Source of the DNA: Ophiobolus disseminans
Taxonomy: Eukaryota; Ascomycota; Dothideomycetes; Pleosporales; Phaeosphaeriaceae
Reading direction: 5' to 3'
Length of the DNA stretch: 64,000 nt
Assembly: GCA_010093685.1 (NCBI GenBank)
Contig: MU006217.1
Location: 1,967,644-2,031,643, forward strand
Shown here: positions 1 to 10,919 of the stretch, piece by piece
Layout: each line of letters opens with the position of its first letter
How positions within the stretch are numbered: the first letter of the stretch is position 1
Notes under the pieces: generated by a model
The model's input: only the letters and a program-made list of their open reading frames with translations
Database searches by the model: none
What the model was told of the DNA's origin: nothing
Translations under genes and position numbers: made by a program

Positions 1-1089
1 AACAGCATTTGCGACGCCCTCCTATCCGCTCACCCAACCTGGACCTCCGAAAAGACCTTCGACACCGCACGCCTCATCAACTGCGCTCTAATGGCCAAGA
101 TCCACACCGTAGAATGGACGCCCGCCATCCTCGCACACCCCGCGCTCGAAATCAGCATGAACGCAAACTGGTGGGGCATCCTAGGCGAGCGCCTGTACAA
201 ACTACTCGGCCGCGTGAGCAAGACAAGTGAAGCCCTATCCGGCATCCCAGGCTCCACCGCACAGCACCACGCCGCGCCCTACGCGCTAACCGAAGAATTC
301 GTCAGCGTGTACCGCATGCACAGCCTCATCCCCGACACCATCGCCATGTTCGACGCGCAATCCGGCGCCCACAAAGCCACATACGGCATCCGCGATGTAG
401 CGTTTGAGCGTGCGCGCGCGCCGCTGACAACTGGCGGTCTGGCGTTTGAAGACGTGCTGTATAGTTTTGGGATAAATTACCCCGGCGCCGTGACGCTGAA
501 TAATGTTCCTGATTTTCTGAGGGATTTGCATACCCCCGATGGACGACATGTTGATCTGGGTACCGTGGATGTGCTGCGTGATCGTGAGCGCGGCGTGCCG
601 AGATATAACCAGTTCAGGCGCTTGTTCCACATGCCCGCGCAGCCGAGCTTTTTGGCGCTGACGGGCGGGAATAAGGAGGTGGCTGATAAACTCGACAGCA
701 TTTACGAGGGCGATATTGAGAAGGTGGATCTGGTGATTGGGTGTTTGTGTGAGCCGTTGCCCAAGGGCTTTGGGTTCAGCGATACTGCTTTCCGGGTGTT
801 TATCCTCATGGCGAGTCGAAGGCTTAAGAGCGATCGGTTTATTGCGGGGGATTGGAATGTGGAGACGTATAGCGAGGTTGGGATGCGGTGGGTGCAGGGG
901 AGTGGGATGAAGGATGTGTTGGCGAGGCATTTTCCTGGACTCAAGGATGTTCTTGGAGAGAGTGGGAATCGTAAGTGCATCTTTATACTTGAGTTGTTGT
1001 GGGCTTGGGCTAATTCTGATATAGCTTTCGCGCCGTGGGCGAAGTTGGAGAAGAGTAAAGAGTATGAGGGACAGGAGACCAATGCGTAG
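1..1089 (+). CDS. Alpha-dioxygenase-like haem peroxidase (3' part, 5' end outside window)
   Basis: Seen: the frame is open from base 1 to TAG at 1087-1089, so the 5' end lies outside the window. Motifs in order: IHTVEWT (about 91-120), VYRMHSLLPD-like YRMHSLIPD, RDRERGVPRYNQFRR, and a C-terminal DRF-DWN-ETY-WV block. Known: these match the plant pathogen-inducible alpha-dioxygenase branch of the animal haem peroxidase superfamily (PF03098), which oxidises fatty acids to 2-hydroperoxides; in Y-x-x-H the Tyr is the radical residue and the His the proximal haem ligand. An intron with good borders (GTAAGT at 971, AG at 1024) is 54 nt long, in frame and free of stops; splicing gives GNPFAPWAKL, which fits the family better than the read-through. 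Inferred: an oxylipin-forming enzyme. It differs from the Ppo/linoleate diol synthases, which carry an extra P450 domain. Confidence 0.85.
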   Translation, partial: NSICDALLSAHPTWTSEKTFDTARLINCALMAKIHTVEWTPAILAHPALEISMNANWWGILGERLYKLLGRVSKTSEALSGIPGSTAQHHAAPYALTEEFVSVYRMHSLIPDTIAMFDAQSGAHKATYGIRDVAFERARAPLTTGGLAFEDVLYSFGINYPGAVTLNNVPDFLRDLHTPDGRHVDLGTVDVLRDRERGVPRYNQFRRLFHMPAQPSFLALTGGNKEVADKLDSIYEGDIEKVDLVIGCLCEPLPKGFGFSDTAFRVFILMASRRLKSDRFIAGDWNVETYSEVGMRWVQGSGMKDVLARHFPGLKDVLGESGNRKCIFILELLWAWANSDIAFAPWAKLEKSKEYEGQETNA

Positions 1090-1533
1090 GTATTGTCGGA
1101 ACGTTTAATTAGTACGCCGGTAGGGATAGGCGGTGTCGATGATCAGATGGGAGGTGGATAGCAGTGTTCGACATCATCCAAAATCTGATGATGACCTCCG
1201 AGACTCTCGACGGGCCACCAACTCATGTCGCTGCCGTGTACGAAGAAGCCCGAATCCGGTGATGCACCGATGTGCCTGGAGTTACTCAATACGCTTAACA
1301 ATAGTTTATCTCTCAGTATACATCACTACATGCGAGGTCTTTCGTGATGCAGATGATTTGCATTGGAATCAAGTTGTCCAATTATCCGCCTGGCGTCGCC
1401 GTGCCTGAGTCCCTGCATAATGACTTGATGGAAACGGTCTAGCGTAGATCCCGATCTCTCACCTGCATCCCCCCAGTTTCTTTGACGTCGCGATCAACAT
1501 CGCAGTATCTTCGATTTTAGTTGAAATTACACT
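1090..1533. other. Intergenic, no gene seen
   Basis: Spacer of 444 bases between the dioxygenase stop and the start of the DUF1365 gene, both on the plus strand. Open stretches here have no recognisable protein character. It presumably holds the terminator of one gene and the promoter of the next; no clear motif was found. Confidence 0.5.
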
Positions 1534-3789
1534 ATGGTGCGAGACCATAAAACCCCCTTTGTGTCTTTGTTTTACTGTTTCGTTGCTCTTGCGTTGTGCG
1601 TCATTATTGACGGGTGGCGGACGTCGCCACTGCTGGCGATATGGGCGATGGGAGCTGGAGTGAGGTGGTCTCATGGTGACAGCCAGGTCGCAACGGATTG
1701 CCTGATTTTCGGAGCTTTGAATGCATACCTGGAAAGAGACGCATTGAAGAATCATCTCCTGCAAACATTAGAAAAGCTGGATTCGTCGGTGGTGGAATGG
1801 GGTTGGTTTTCTCTTTCTCGGGTAGCGATTCCGCTGGCATTGATTGGGCTACTATCGCAATGGCAGACATACCGCAAACGTGCTACTCCCGAAACACTTC
1901 GGGACGGCCTAAGGAAATGGACGACGCAGTATCCACCAGCAAGAGTCTTCCCATGTCAGGTCAAGCACGCTCGTATGTTTCCGAAACGACATGCATTTGA
2001 GTATTCGTACCTGCAAGTTGGATTCCCAATCATACCAGCTGGGGTCATGGCCGATGGAACCGAAGTTGGACTGGGAGAAGACCGGTTGCTGGGTTGCTGG
2101 TGGATGCGAATCAAGGCTGAAGACTATTTGGAGCGAGGCAACGACGCCTTAGGTTTCTATGGCAAGCTAAAGAAGTACCTCCAAAGCCAGGTGTGTAGCT
2201 CCAACCTACGCTCCGCCCGTGCTGCTAGGCGGCCTAAAGCCACTGACAATGCTAGAACGTTGATGACGCTGAGTGGTCGTATGGCTATCTCGTTACAGCA
2301 CCGGGTTTCCTAGGCTACGCCTTCAACCCTGTATCTTTCTGGTACGTTTACGACTCGGACCACCAGCTCACGAGGATGATTGTCGAAGTCAACAATATTT
2401 TCGGCGAAAGACGCATGTATATGCTTGATGGGTCCAATGTGGTTAATACTCCAGCGATGACGGATTTAGAGATGTCTGGGCTCGAGCTGCCGGTCAGCGG
2501 GAAGTCGCGGTTCACTGACATCTGGATGAAAGACTTTCATGTCTCACCATTCAACTCAAGGAAAGGATCGTATGTCCTAAAGGCATCTAACCCATTCCCG
2601 CACGCGTCTTATGACAATCCTGTGATTGACAACACAATTACTCTCATTTCTAGCAAGGATTATGCCAAACTCGTTGCTCGTCTCAACTCCACGGGAGAAG
2701 CACTTGACCCGAATCAACTAGGCGTGGTCAGTACAATGCGATTCGTTTTGTCTTGGTGGTGGGTCGGCTTCATGACATTACCACGTTTTGGAAAAGAAGC
2801 CTGGAAACTCTTCCTCAAGCGGAACTTACATGTGTGGCACCGCCCCGAGGTCCTACACACCGGTATTGGTCGCATACCTACGCCGACTGAAATGTAAGTT
2901 CGCCTTGCTGATGCATGACGACCAGATTATTGACGCAAGCAGGGAGCTCTACAAGGTCTTCAAAGATTACATGTTTCTTTTGGTGCATCAGTCGCAGCAA
3001 CCATTCAGCATCACGCTACATACAGCGATTCCTACCGAGTCGACTCAAACAATCGCCACTACTCACCAGCCAGCTCGTAACCGAGAGACAAGAAAGCTCG
3101 AGATCACAGTCCTTACCCCAGCATTCTACTCGAGATTCGTGCACTACGCACATACTTCCGAGGCCTTCGATCGAGAGTGCATCTTCACCGACGAGAAGAA
3201 CCGGACACTGTGGGTCTCACAGCCGCAGCTACTGGCAGTGCTCATAAACGAGTCACGCCATGTAGAGGCTGGTTCGGGTGTTGTCGTGAAGCGAAGCTAC
3301 TTTCATGAGCTGAGGTGGAAACTAATAAAGAAGCTCAGATGTGCACCGGCACTCCCTGCAGATGCTGTCTCTACACCCAGCAACGCCGAGGCTACGGCAG
3401 AGGATGTGCGATCGCTGCCATACTCCGAACTCGACCTATATGTACGAAGCTTCCGCGGTCGTGTGTGGGCCAAGGAATACAGACGAATTGTTACCAAGCT
3501 GTTTCTAGCGCAACGGTTCGGCTTGGGGTTCGCGGAGGTTATTGACCTACTAGACTTCGCCGTGAGAGCGTTGTTGTGTTGTCTTGCCGTGTTACAAATG
3601 GTGAATTGGAGGTATCGCAGCGAACAGAGAAATGTCGCCGGATGGTCGATGAGAATGCTACTGGAGGGAACGTCGAAAGAGTGTTATAAGAATGTTATGG
3701 AAACACATGGGGATTGGTGGTGGCTCGTTGGTGCCGCAGCCTCGCTATCCGCTGGTCACATGTATGAGATATCGAAGGGCTTTAACTAA
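1534..3789 (+). CDS. DUF1365 family membrane-associated protein
   Basis: Three exons: 1534-2190, 2256-2893 and 2940-3789, about 714 residues. Intron 1 (2191-2255) carries a CTGAC branch site; intron 2 (2894-2939) ends in a NAGNAG acceptor, so use of the second AG (exon from 2943) would change Ile-Arg to Met without a frameshift. The N-terminal half has two hydrophobic segments (about residues 8-27 and 90-105). The DUF1365 core (PF07103) begins at the RVFPC-VKHARMFPKRH-F motif and continues after intron 1 through GFLGYAFNPVSFWYVYD. Function is not known; in bacteria DUF1365 genes often sit beside cyclopropane-fatty-acid synthase and FAD oxidoreductase genes, but no such partner is visible here. 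The start is the first ATG of the open frame and could be an overextension. Confidence 0.8.
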
Positions 3790-4824
3790 CTTGCTTACTT
3801 ATGACTGTTCAAAGAATTGCACAACTACTCTCCTTTTTCTCGAAGGCTGATGTACAAATATAGACGTAAGTAAGTTGTGAGGTTGGGCGTTGCGAGTGGT
3901 CGCGTGCTCATCGTGATTTCCACGACAATGGGAGGTAGGTACTGCGATGGGCGTAGTTTTTGATTGTCGCCACTCATATCCTCATGGAGTGTTCGTGTCA
4001 TGCCGGTAGTGCGAAGCGAAGGGCGTTGGACTCCTGTGATCTTCATGTGCTTGCAGCTGAAGTTCGCAATCACGATGACCAGGCGCTTCTGGACTTCCTC
4101 TAGCCGAGGTTAGATGGGATGGGCTTAGCGTGGATAGGCGAGAATCCGGGGAAAACGACGCGCCAACGCCGGCTTCGCGTCTTCACATGTTGCACAAAGA
4201 ACAAAAGATTGCAAGTGAAGCTAGCATGTGAAGCTGCACGCGGTCTTGTGTCACATATTATTACTGCGATGGGCTATTTCAGCTTTGAAATGGCCAAAGC
4301 GGCGCGCTGATAAGACAGGCATTTACCGAGCAGGTGAGGTCAAACCCAAGCAATTGGCAAACGTCATTCCTCCGCTTGTCCCATCTCCACCGGATCGACA
4401 CCAGTCACGCATGGAAAACGTTGGTTCCCCTTGGGCCGAGGGCAACTTTGACGCGCTAGCATGGCGCTGATTCACGTCCTCAGTATCCTCGGGTGCTGCG
4501 GTCGGTCCAATGGTGCGCTCAGCCGGACCCTCCCGAGCTCTGATGGCACTGGAAGCGGAACCGACTTTGCTATTCTGGGGTATGGATGCAGTCTCGCCCA
4601 TGCGATACTTAAGAGACTTGGCTCCCCCAAGTATTGATCGCGTGTCTATCTTGTCAAGGTTTCGAGTGTCATCATAGCTTGCTCACTGTTCAAAGAAATC
4701 CGTCCCCTCCATTCTTCGCTGCTCTTTGTACATTCGGACCGGATCGAGAGAGCATAAAACTTAATTCCTCGTCGCTAGCTCAACCTTCACACGCCATTTC
4801 AATTTCTAACAAACTTGCGACATC
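3790..4824. other. Intergenic region upstream of isocitrate lyase
   Basis: About 1 kb without a supportable gene. Open frames up to 92 codons occur on both strands but have no family resemblance and overlap each other. The last few hundred bases are expected to hold the isocitrate lyase promoter and leader. Confidence 0.5.
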
Positions 4825-6635
4825 ATGTCCAACGCAGACGCCGAAGACGCACAGTACCAGCAAGAAGTTCAGGAGGTGAAGCAGTGGTGGACAGACTCAA
4901 GATGGAGGTTTACGCGCAGACCATTTACTGCTGAGGAAATTGTCGCGAAGAGAGGTAACCTCAAGATCACATATCCTAGCAATAGCCAGTCGAAGAAGCT
5001 GTGGAATCTCGTAGAAAGTCGCTTCAAGGTAATCCGATCTACCCAAACTCCCCTCAACATCGCTAACACCAACTAGAACAAGGATGTTAGCTTCACGTAT
5101 GGCTGCCTCGACCCCGTCATGGTCACTCAAATGGCGAAGTACCTAGACACGGTATATGTTTCCGGATGGCAGGCTTCGTCAACAGCATCTTCAACCGACG
5201 AGCCTGGCCCAGATCTGGCAGATTACCCATACGTAAGATGAAACTGTATTCGACTTGGAGCATGAGATTGACTCAGGTAGACGACCGTACCAAATAAGGT
5301 TGGCCATCTCTTCATGGCCCAGCTCTTTCACGACCGAAAACAGCGTGAAGAGCGCCTCACCACCCCAAAAGCCGACCGTGCGAAGGTTGCCAACACCGAT
5401 TATTTGAGACCAATTGTAGCCGACGCGGATACTGGTCATGGAGGCCTCACAGCCATTATGAAGCTCACGAAGCTGTTTATCGAGAAGGGTGCGGCTGGTA
5501 TACATATCGAGGACCAAGCACCTGGAACCAAGAAATGTGGTCACATGGCTGGAAAGGTGCTGGTGCCGATCAGTGAGCACATCAACCGATTGGTAGCCAT
5601 TCGCGCCCAGGCAGACATTATGGGTAGGTTCGAACACGCCTGCTTACATATGGAATTACTCACACATGAACAGGTACCGATCTTCTCGCAGTCGCGCGTA
5701 CCGATTCGGAGGCCGCTACTCTTATCACATCAACGATCGACCCCCGCGACCACCATTACATCATGGGTTGCACAAACCCAGCGCTTCAGCCCCTTGGCGA
5801 GCTAATGTACGCTGCTGAACAAGCTGGCAAGAATGGCGCCGAACTCCAGGCCATCGAGGACGCATGGACGAAGGAGGCTAACATGAAGCTCTATCACGAA
5901 GCCGTGATCGATACAATCAATGCGGGTGTCCACGTAAACAAGCAAGAACTGATCAACCAGTTTTTGGAGCAGAGCAAGGGCAAGAGCAACTCCGAGGCAC
6001 GTGCCCTTGCGCACGGCTTGACTGGCGTCGAAGTTTACTTCAACTGGGAGGCTGCAAGGACGCGCGAGGGATACTACAGGTATCAGGGCGGTTGTCAATG
6101 CGCTATCAACCGCGCTATTGCTTACGCACCCTACTGCGATATGATATGGATGGAGTCGAAGCTGCCTGATTTTGCGCAAGCAAAGGAGTTTGCTGATGGC
6201 GTGCACGCTGTGTGGCCAGAGCAAAAGTACGTTATCTCCAGCATCATCCCTTACTACTAAACTAATATGTCTAGGCTCGCATACAACCTCTCACCCTCCT
6301 TCAACTGGAAAGCCGCAATGCCACGCGATGAGCAGGAGACCTACATCCACCGCCTTGCTAAGCTCGGCTACTGCTGGCAATTTATCACCCTTGCTGGCCT
6401 GCACCAGAGCGCGCTCATGGCCGACACGTTCTCCAAGGCGTATGCTAAGCAGGGTATGCGCGCATATGGCGAGATCATCCAGGAACCGGAGGCGGAGAAT
6501 AAGGTTGATGTGCTTACGCATCAGAAATGGAGCGGCGCGAATTATGTGGATAATATGCTGAAGATGGTTAGTGGTGGTGTGAGTTCGACTGCGGCGATGG
6601 GCAAGGGTGTAACGGAGGATCAGTTCAAGTCTTGA
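4825..6635 (+). CDS. acuD: Isocitrate lyase
   Basis: Five exons: 4825-5028, 5077-5232, 5281-5623, 5674-6226 and 6275-6635. The introns are 48-50 nt and all phases join exactly, giving 538 residues, the usual length of fungal isocitrate lyase. Seen: DADTGHGG near residue 170, then the signature KKCGH with the catalytic Cys at about 206, followed by MAGK, and the long block typical of the eukaryotic enzyme (SEHINRLVAIRAQADIMG). It cleaves isocitrate to succinate and glyoxylate in the glyoxylate shunt, needed for growth on acetate and fatty acids. Mitochondrial methylisocitrate lyase is the main alternative, but the sequence around the signature and the lack of a presequence fit isocitrate lyase. 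The C-terminus is FKS, not a canonical SKL-type peroxisomal signal. Confidence 0.96.
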
Positions 6636-7170
6636 GGGGTAATTAAGTTTTCTATGTCCGAATCAAATTTCTTGAAATGGCCGAGTCCTTGTGAGAATGC
6701 CGCAAAATATGACATACAACAAAGACGACGTACCACAACAGATGGAAGTTCATCATCGTTCATTGATGATGCACGAGGTGAAAGCTTCACGACGGAGCTC
6801 GTAGTCAACGATTAGTTTACGAGTGCGATATTGAGCAACAGTGCAACATGAATCTTGTGCAGGCGCGATGCGATGTAAATCTGTAGTATTTAACGCAACT
6901 AGGTTCTGCAGATCCTCCCCGTTTAACTATTACATTACGCGACTATTGATCTTATCAACACTTCGTGAATATTGAAAAGTAGCGAGCGCATACATGACTT
7001 GTAGAATGTCCTCAAACACTAGTTCAACATTGCCCTCTTCAAAGAAGATGACACATGCGACATAAGAGCGCAGTACGCATTGTCAAGTTTTTAGGGACCA
7101 TGTCGAAGCCGATGCTCTCGCAGGTGAAAAGAGATTCATCAACGTCGCTTTTCTCGATGCCATAGAGTTC
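6636..7170. other. Intergenic, no gene seen
   Basis: Spacer between isocitrate lyase and the first SRR1-like pseudogene. It may include the eroded 5' part of that pseudogene, but no alignable coding sequence could be recognised before about 7171. Confidence 0.4.
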
Positions 7171-7961
7171 GTGCCCTTAACCAGGATGATGAACGTCGGA
7201 GGCGCTTGCCCTCCCTATCTGATCGATGATGGTTTTAGTCTCGACGCCATCATCGCTACTGAGACGCTGAAGCCTAATGCCCGACAGATGCAATCCACCA
7301 AGTCATTGCGAGTCTGCCAGACGCGCCTGAGCTACAACAAGTCCGAGATATGGAAACCAAACTTCTCGCGAGCGCGTTTTGGGAAAACGTGCAGTCACAT
7401 CCCAAGACGTTGGAAGTAAAGGTTGACAACATTGTGTGTGTTGCTCTTGGAGATTTGTATCGCAACAACGCTTGGGAAGGAGACGACCTGCTTCGCACGC
7501 GAGACACCTCGCAGCATCACTTTGCCTGTGCGATATCGAGACTCCTATCTCAACACTAAGCAACCACTAATGCATCTCCAGCCGTCGACATTCCAGTCAT
7601 CGCACACGACCTGGAGTACACCTTGCGCTCCATGAAGCTGGTACCCCACTTCTCCCCGCCCATCGACATCGTCTCGTCACCGCATCACTTGCTGTCGATC
7701 ACCCCTAACACCCTAGTCATCTCGATCTGCATACCTTGTGTCGTGCCGTTTCACGAGATATTAGCAGATGTCTGCTTTCCCAGCGGCCCTGCCGCGATCT
7801 TGTGTAACGAGATCTTTGAATATCCGTGGCACGAGCGTGGCCATAAGATAAATTGCGAGCATTAAACGCTGCGAGTTGGGCGTATGCTTGAGCTATACGA
7901 GAAGAAGTGGGTGGGTAGCGCGTGGGAGAAGAGTGAGAAGAGGGAGGTGGGAACGAATTGA
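7171..7961 (+). pseudogene. SRR1-like pseudogene (copy A)
   Basis: Coding remains resembling the neighbouring SRR1-like copy and the SRR1-like domain (PF07985): VDNIVCVALGDL, then a second block with HFACAISRLLSQH, then IDIVSSPHHLLSITPNTLVI and FHEILADVCFPSGPAAILCNEI. The frame is broken. A one-base shift lies near 7285, between TETLKPNARQM and the IHQVIASLPDAP frame. In-frame TAA codons are at 7557-7559 and 7863-7865, and similarity to the sister copy continues past the second (RVGRMLELY) to a stop at 7959-7961. Both TAA codons could derive from CAA by C-to-T in a CpA context, as RIP would cause. SRR1 was named for a plant phytochrome B and clock mutant; its molecular role in fungi is unclear. 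The 5' end is not recognisable. Confidence 0.75.
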
Positions 7962-8553
7962 TCGAATTGGATGGCACAAGTGCAATCGTATGCGCGGAAG
8001 GAGTAGGGTGGATGTGCGAGCTAGCACGCTTTAGATGAACATGGCAGCTTCGTCTGAGGATACAACTTTGTTGTGGAATCGCTTGAGCCATAAAGCACAT
8101 GGTGAAATAAATTAGTATATGAAATAAATTTTGCGTACATCACTTCCATTTGTGAACCGGTTCTTTTTGAAATATCACCATTCACTTCAGATTCTCCCCA
8201 CTAATTAGTATTTGCATCTGCTCTCGTGCTATATTGAAAATCGTCAAGCTCACTGGTCCTCTTATACTTGACGCCGAAAGTGATGACCAGACCATTACTA
8301 CCAAGTTTTCAGGAAATTTCAATGACTCAATAACACACATGAATGGTCTACACATTGTGAATATTATGTACATGACAATGCAACATCATTCACAATACCC
8401 ATTCTTGGTAGGAGTTCACGCCGACAAGGTGTGCTTCGTCCTCTATATGAACGGCATTTCTATCTTACTTAAAACCCACAACACTTGTTCCTTTCATCAA
8501 CACAGTCACCATACCAACCGCTTTTACAACTACACACCATCATTACATCGAAC
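7962..8553. other. Spacer between the two SRR1-like pseudogenes
   Basis: An AT-richer stretch of about 590 bases. A 107-codon open frame (8234-8557, plus) has no family resemblance and ends over the start of the next pseudogene, so it is not called. The last part is the presumed leader of SRR1-like copy B. Confidence 0.4.
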
Positions 8554-9277
8554 ATGACTCTCAAAAGCTGTAAATCGTACGAGCATCTGTTTGCGAATCG
8601 TCGCAGAGACGTAGAGGAGTTCCCTTAGGTCCTTGAAAACGTCGGAGCTTTCGAAGCAATGACAGGCAACAAGCCACTCTTCACGCGGGAAGTTCTGGAG
8701 GCCGCTGCGACCCATGTTGTCGTAACTCGCGACCCGGAAACACGCAACGAGAGGATCGTTGTCCCACACGTACACGGAGGAGGTGAAAGCGAGATATGGC
8801 CCGGGTCTGCTGGGTTCTCCAAAATTGCGGGTCCATCCCTAAACTAGACCAACTTCTGGGAGCTATCTGAAGTAGACGGGAAAAAGCCGTTTTACAACAT
8901 CATTCAAAGGGGGGTTGATGGCCCGTGTATGAGCTCTGGAAACACACTAGCGCCAGATGACCATGCGACAAATCCATTGCGCCTACGCGCGGCGGCCCTC
9001 CCTGCTCCTGTACTCGAGCTTGCTACGATAGCAGAGCTAAAGGCTGACTTCAAAGCACACAAGCTATGGGACGAGATGAGCAAGCTTCTGCTCGAACTAC
9101 CCGTGAGGATCGACAATATCGTCGTAATAGTACTCGGCAGCATCCCACTAAAGGAAGATGATCGCTATGACGAACTCGTGGACATAAGCACACAGCACAT
9201 CACAGCATGCTGCATCGCGGAGTTTCTCGCCGCGCATTACAATCTCCCCTCCCCGCTCCCCATCAACGCATTCGATC

Positions 9278-9281
9278 CCAG
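9278..9281. repeat. Target-site duplication, left copy (CCAG)
   Basis: CCAG directly precedes the left inverted repeat and recurs at 10920-10923 directly after the right one. With equally good symmetry the element could be read one base longer at each end, leaving a 2-base CA duplication. Neither reading is the TA expected for Tc1/mariner elements. Confidence 0.7.
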
Positions 9282-9321
9282 CACCAGGTGCGGCAATAAT
9301 TCGTGCCCGCTTACGTGAGCA
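9282..9321 (+). repeat. Left terminal inverted repeat
   Basis: Forty bases that match the reverse complement of 10880-10919 without a mismatch; the match stops at 9322. The absence of any difference, despite nonsense changes inside, suggests that the element is young. Confidence 0.93.
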
Positions 9322-9416
9322 CCCGCCCCATCAACACCATCGCGTCCATCGTCACCACACAACCACATAAGTCTATCTCCATCAAAACTTCACATTTATG
9401 AATTATTTTTGCAGCA

Positions 9417-10706
9417 ATGGATAGCCCTAAGACTCCCGAACAAAAGGAAATACTAAAGGAGCCCGACACTGAGGAGCGTTCGCATTACTTCTGGCATTTT
9501 GATCACCGTAGCCCAGGTGAGTCGATGGCCGCCGTTGCAGCTGCCCACGGCATAGATGAGAAAACAGGGCGCCGCTGGAGGCAGGATAGGGCTCAATTTG
9601 GCGACGCGCGACGTGTGAGGAAGCGGAAAGCTGCCGAGAAAGGCCATAAGCTTGGCCGTAAGTTCCGCGTTGCAGAAGATCAGCTGGAGAAGCTCCTTCA
9701 CAACGACACCAACCCTGTACGCGACGCTCCACTAGAGGTTCAACAGCGCGACAACGACATGCCTCTATGCCCTCGCGCGCTCCGCTACAACCTCAGCAAT
9801 CGCCTTAACGCTCACATATACGTTGCCGCATACTCTAATAAGGTCTCTACTACAAACAAGAGCTTGCGCGTGCAGTATGGCCACAGCTATAAGGATGAGG
9901 ACGTAAAGGGCTTCTAGGATAGCGTCTGGTTTAGTGATGAAGCTCACTTCAACCCGACAGAGGATTTTCAACAACCTCATATACTACGCCGCCGCGGAGA
10001 GCGCCTTACACGCGGTAACCAGCGCACGCGTAAACCGCGTAAGAGCAGCTCCCTTACGCTCTATATGTATGCTACCGTGAACTAGTACTGTAAGGGTGAG
10101 CTCGGCTTCTACAACAATGAAAAGGACATGCTAGAAGCACCTAAACCGCCGCCAAAACCACGCAAGAGCAAGTACAAAACACCAGAAAAATACTACGAGC
10201 GGGTTAAGGAGTGGGAGGCTACAAGACCTCCACCTCTAGAGGTGCAGGGCAGCGGGCATCACATGACGCAGGAGTACTATACTGAGAATATACTGCCAAC
10301 TTACATCCGGTATATACATGAAGCTCGCCTCCGCGAGCCTCGTTCATAGCGACTACAAGAGGATAACGACCCATCACACGGTACTAAGTCTCGCAATAAC
10401 GTAGCTCAAAACTCACGGAAGGCCAACTGGATCGCAGTCATCCTTCACCCTCCTTAAAGCCCCAATCTCAACCCTATTAAGGGCCTCTGGCTCATACTAA
10501 AACAGCGGGCAAAGCGCCAATTGAGGTATCCTGAGGAGGGCGAGAGCAGGTGGGACGGTACTAAACGCCATCTTAAAGTAATACTCTGCGAGGTGTGGGC
10601 TTCAATTACGATGGATGAGATAAGAGATCGTATAGCTGAGATGCCTAATAGGTGCCATGAGCTTACTGTCAACGGAGGAGAGAAAATCCGCTCCGAAATG
10701 TGGTGA
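9417..10706 (+). pseudogene. Transposase remnant (four nonsense codons, RIP-like)
   Basis: One frame of 430 codons. The N-terminus carries a helix-turn-helix-like region (MAAVAAAHGIDEKTGRRWR). The DDE core follows: first Asp in SDEAHF, second in EDNDPSHG, and the third position in NPIKGLW, where Lys stands in place of the expected Glu, 38 residues after the second Asp. Stops lie at 9915-9917 (TAG), 10083-10085 (TAG), 10347-10349 (TAG) and 10455-10457 (TAA). The first three fit TGG-to-TAG (Trp) and the last CAA-to-TAA (Gln); Glu-to-Lys fits GAG-to-AAG after T. All five are CpA-to-TpA changes on one strand or the other, the RIP signature. No frameshift was found. The protein is certainly inactive. 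Confidence 0.88.
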
Positions 10707-10879
10707 AAAACGCGATCTCAACACTATAAAATAGGCCTGTATAGCTCTATATATACTATTTTACAGCCTCACAAGCGCTCATGAGCTTCTCGTTAAAAAA
10801 TGGCCTAAAATGGCATGAATTCTGACTTTGTATAGTAATTTGTATAGGGGGAGTGAAGGCGCGCCATTTTGTTGGGGTT

Positions 10880-10919
10880 TGCTCACGTAAGCGGGCACGA
10901 ATTATTGCCGCACCTGGTG
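10880..10919 (-). repeat. Right terminal inverted repeat
   Basis: Reverse-complement partner of 9282-9321, identical over 40 bases, ending CACCTGGTG before the CCAG duplication. Confidence 0.93.

Larger units (their letters stand above)
9282..10919 (+). mobile_element. DDE DNA transposon, IS630/Tc1-mariner-like, non-autonomous relic
   Basis: A 1,638-bp element with perfect 40-base terminal inverted repeats (9282-9321 and 10880-10919, ends CACCAGGTGC and GCACCTGGTG) inserted in an SRR1-like gene. It holds one transposase frame (9417-10706) with four nonsense codons and no frameshift. The structure is complete, so it could still be mobilised in trans, but it cannot make its own transposase. 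The superfamily call comes from the SDEAHF, EDNDPSHG and NPIxGLW motifs; the flanking duplication is not TA. Confidence 0.9.

Noticed and set aside
286..930. 214-codon minus-strand frame
   Set aside because: Antisense shadow of the alpha-dioxygenase-like gene.
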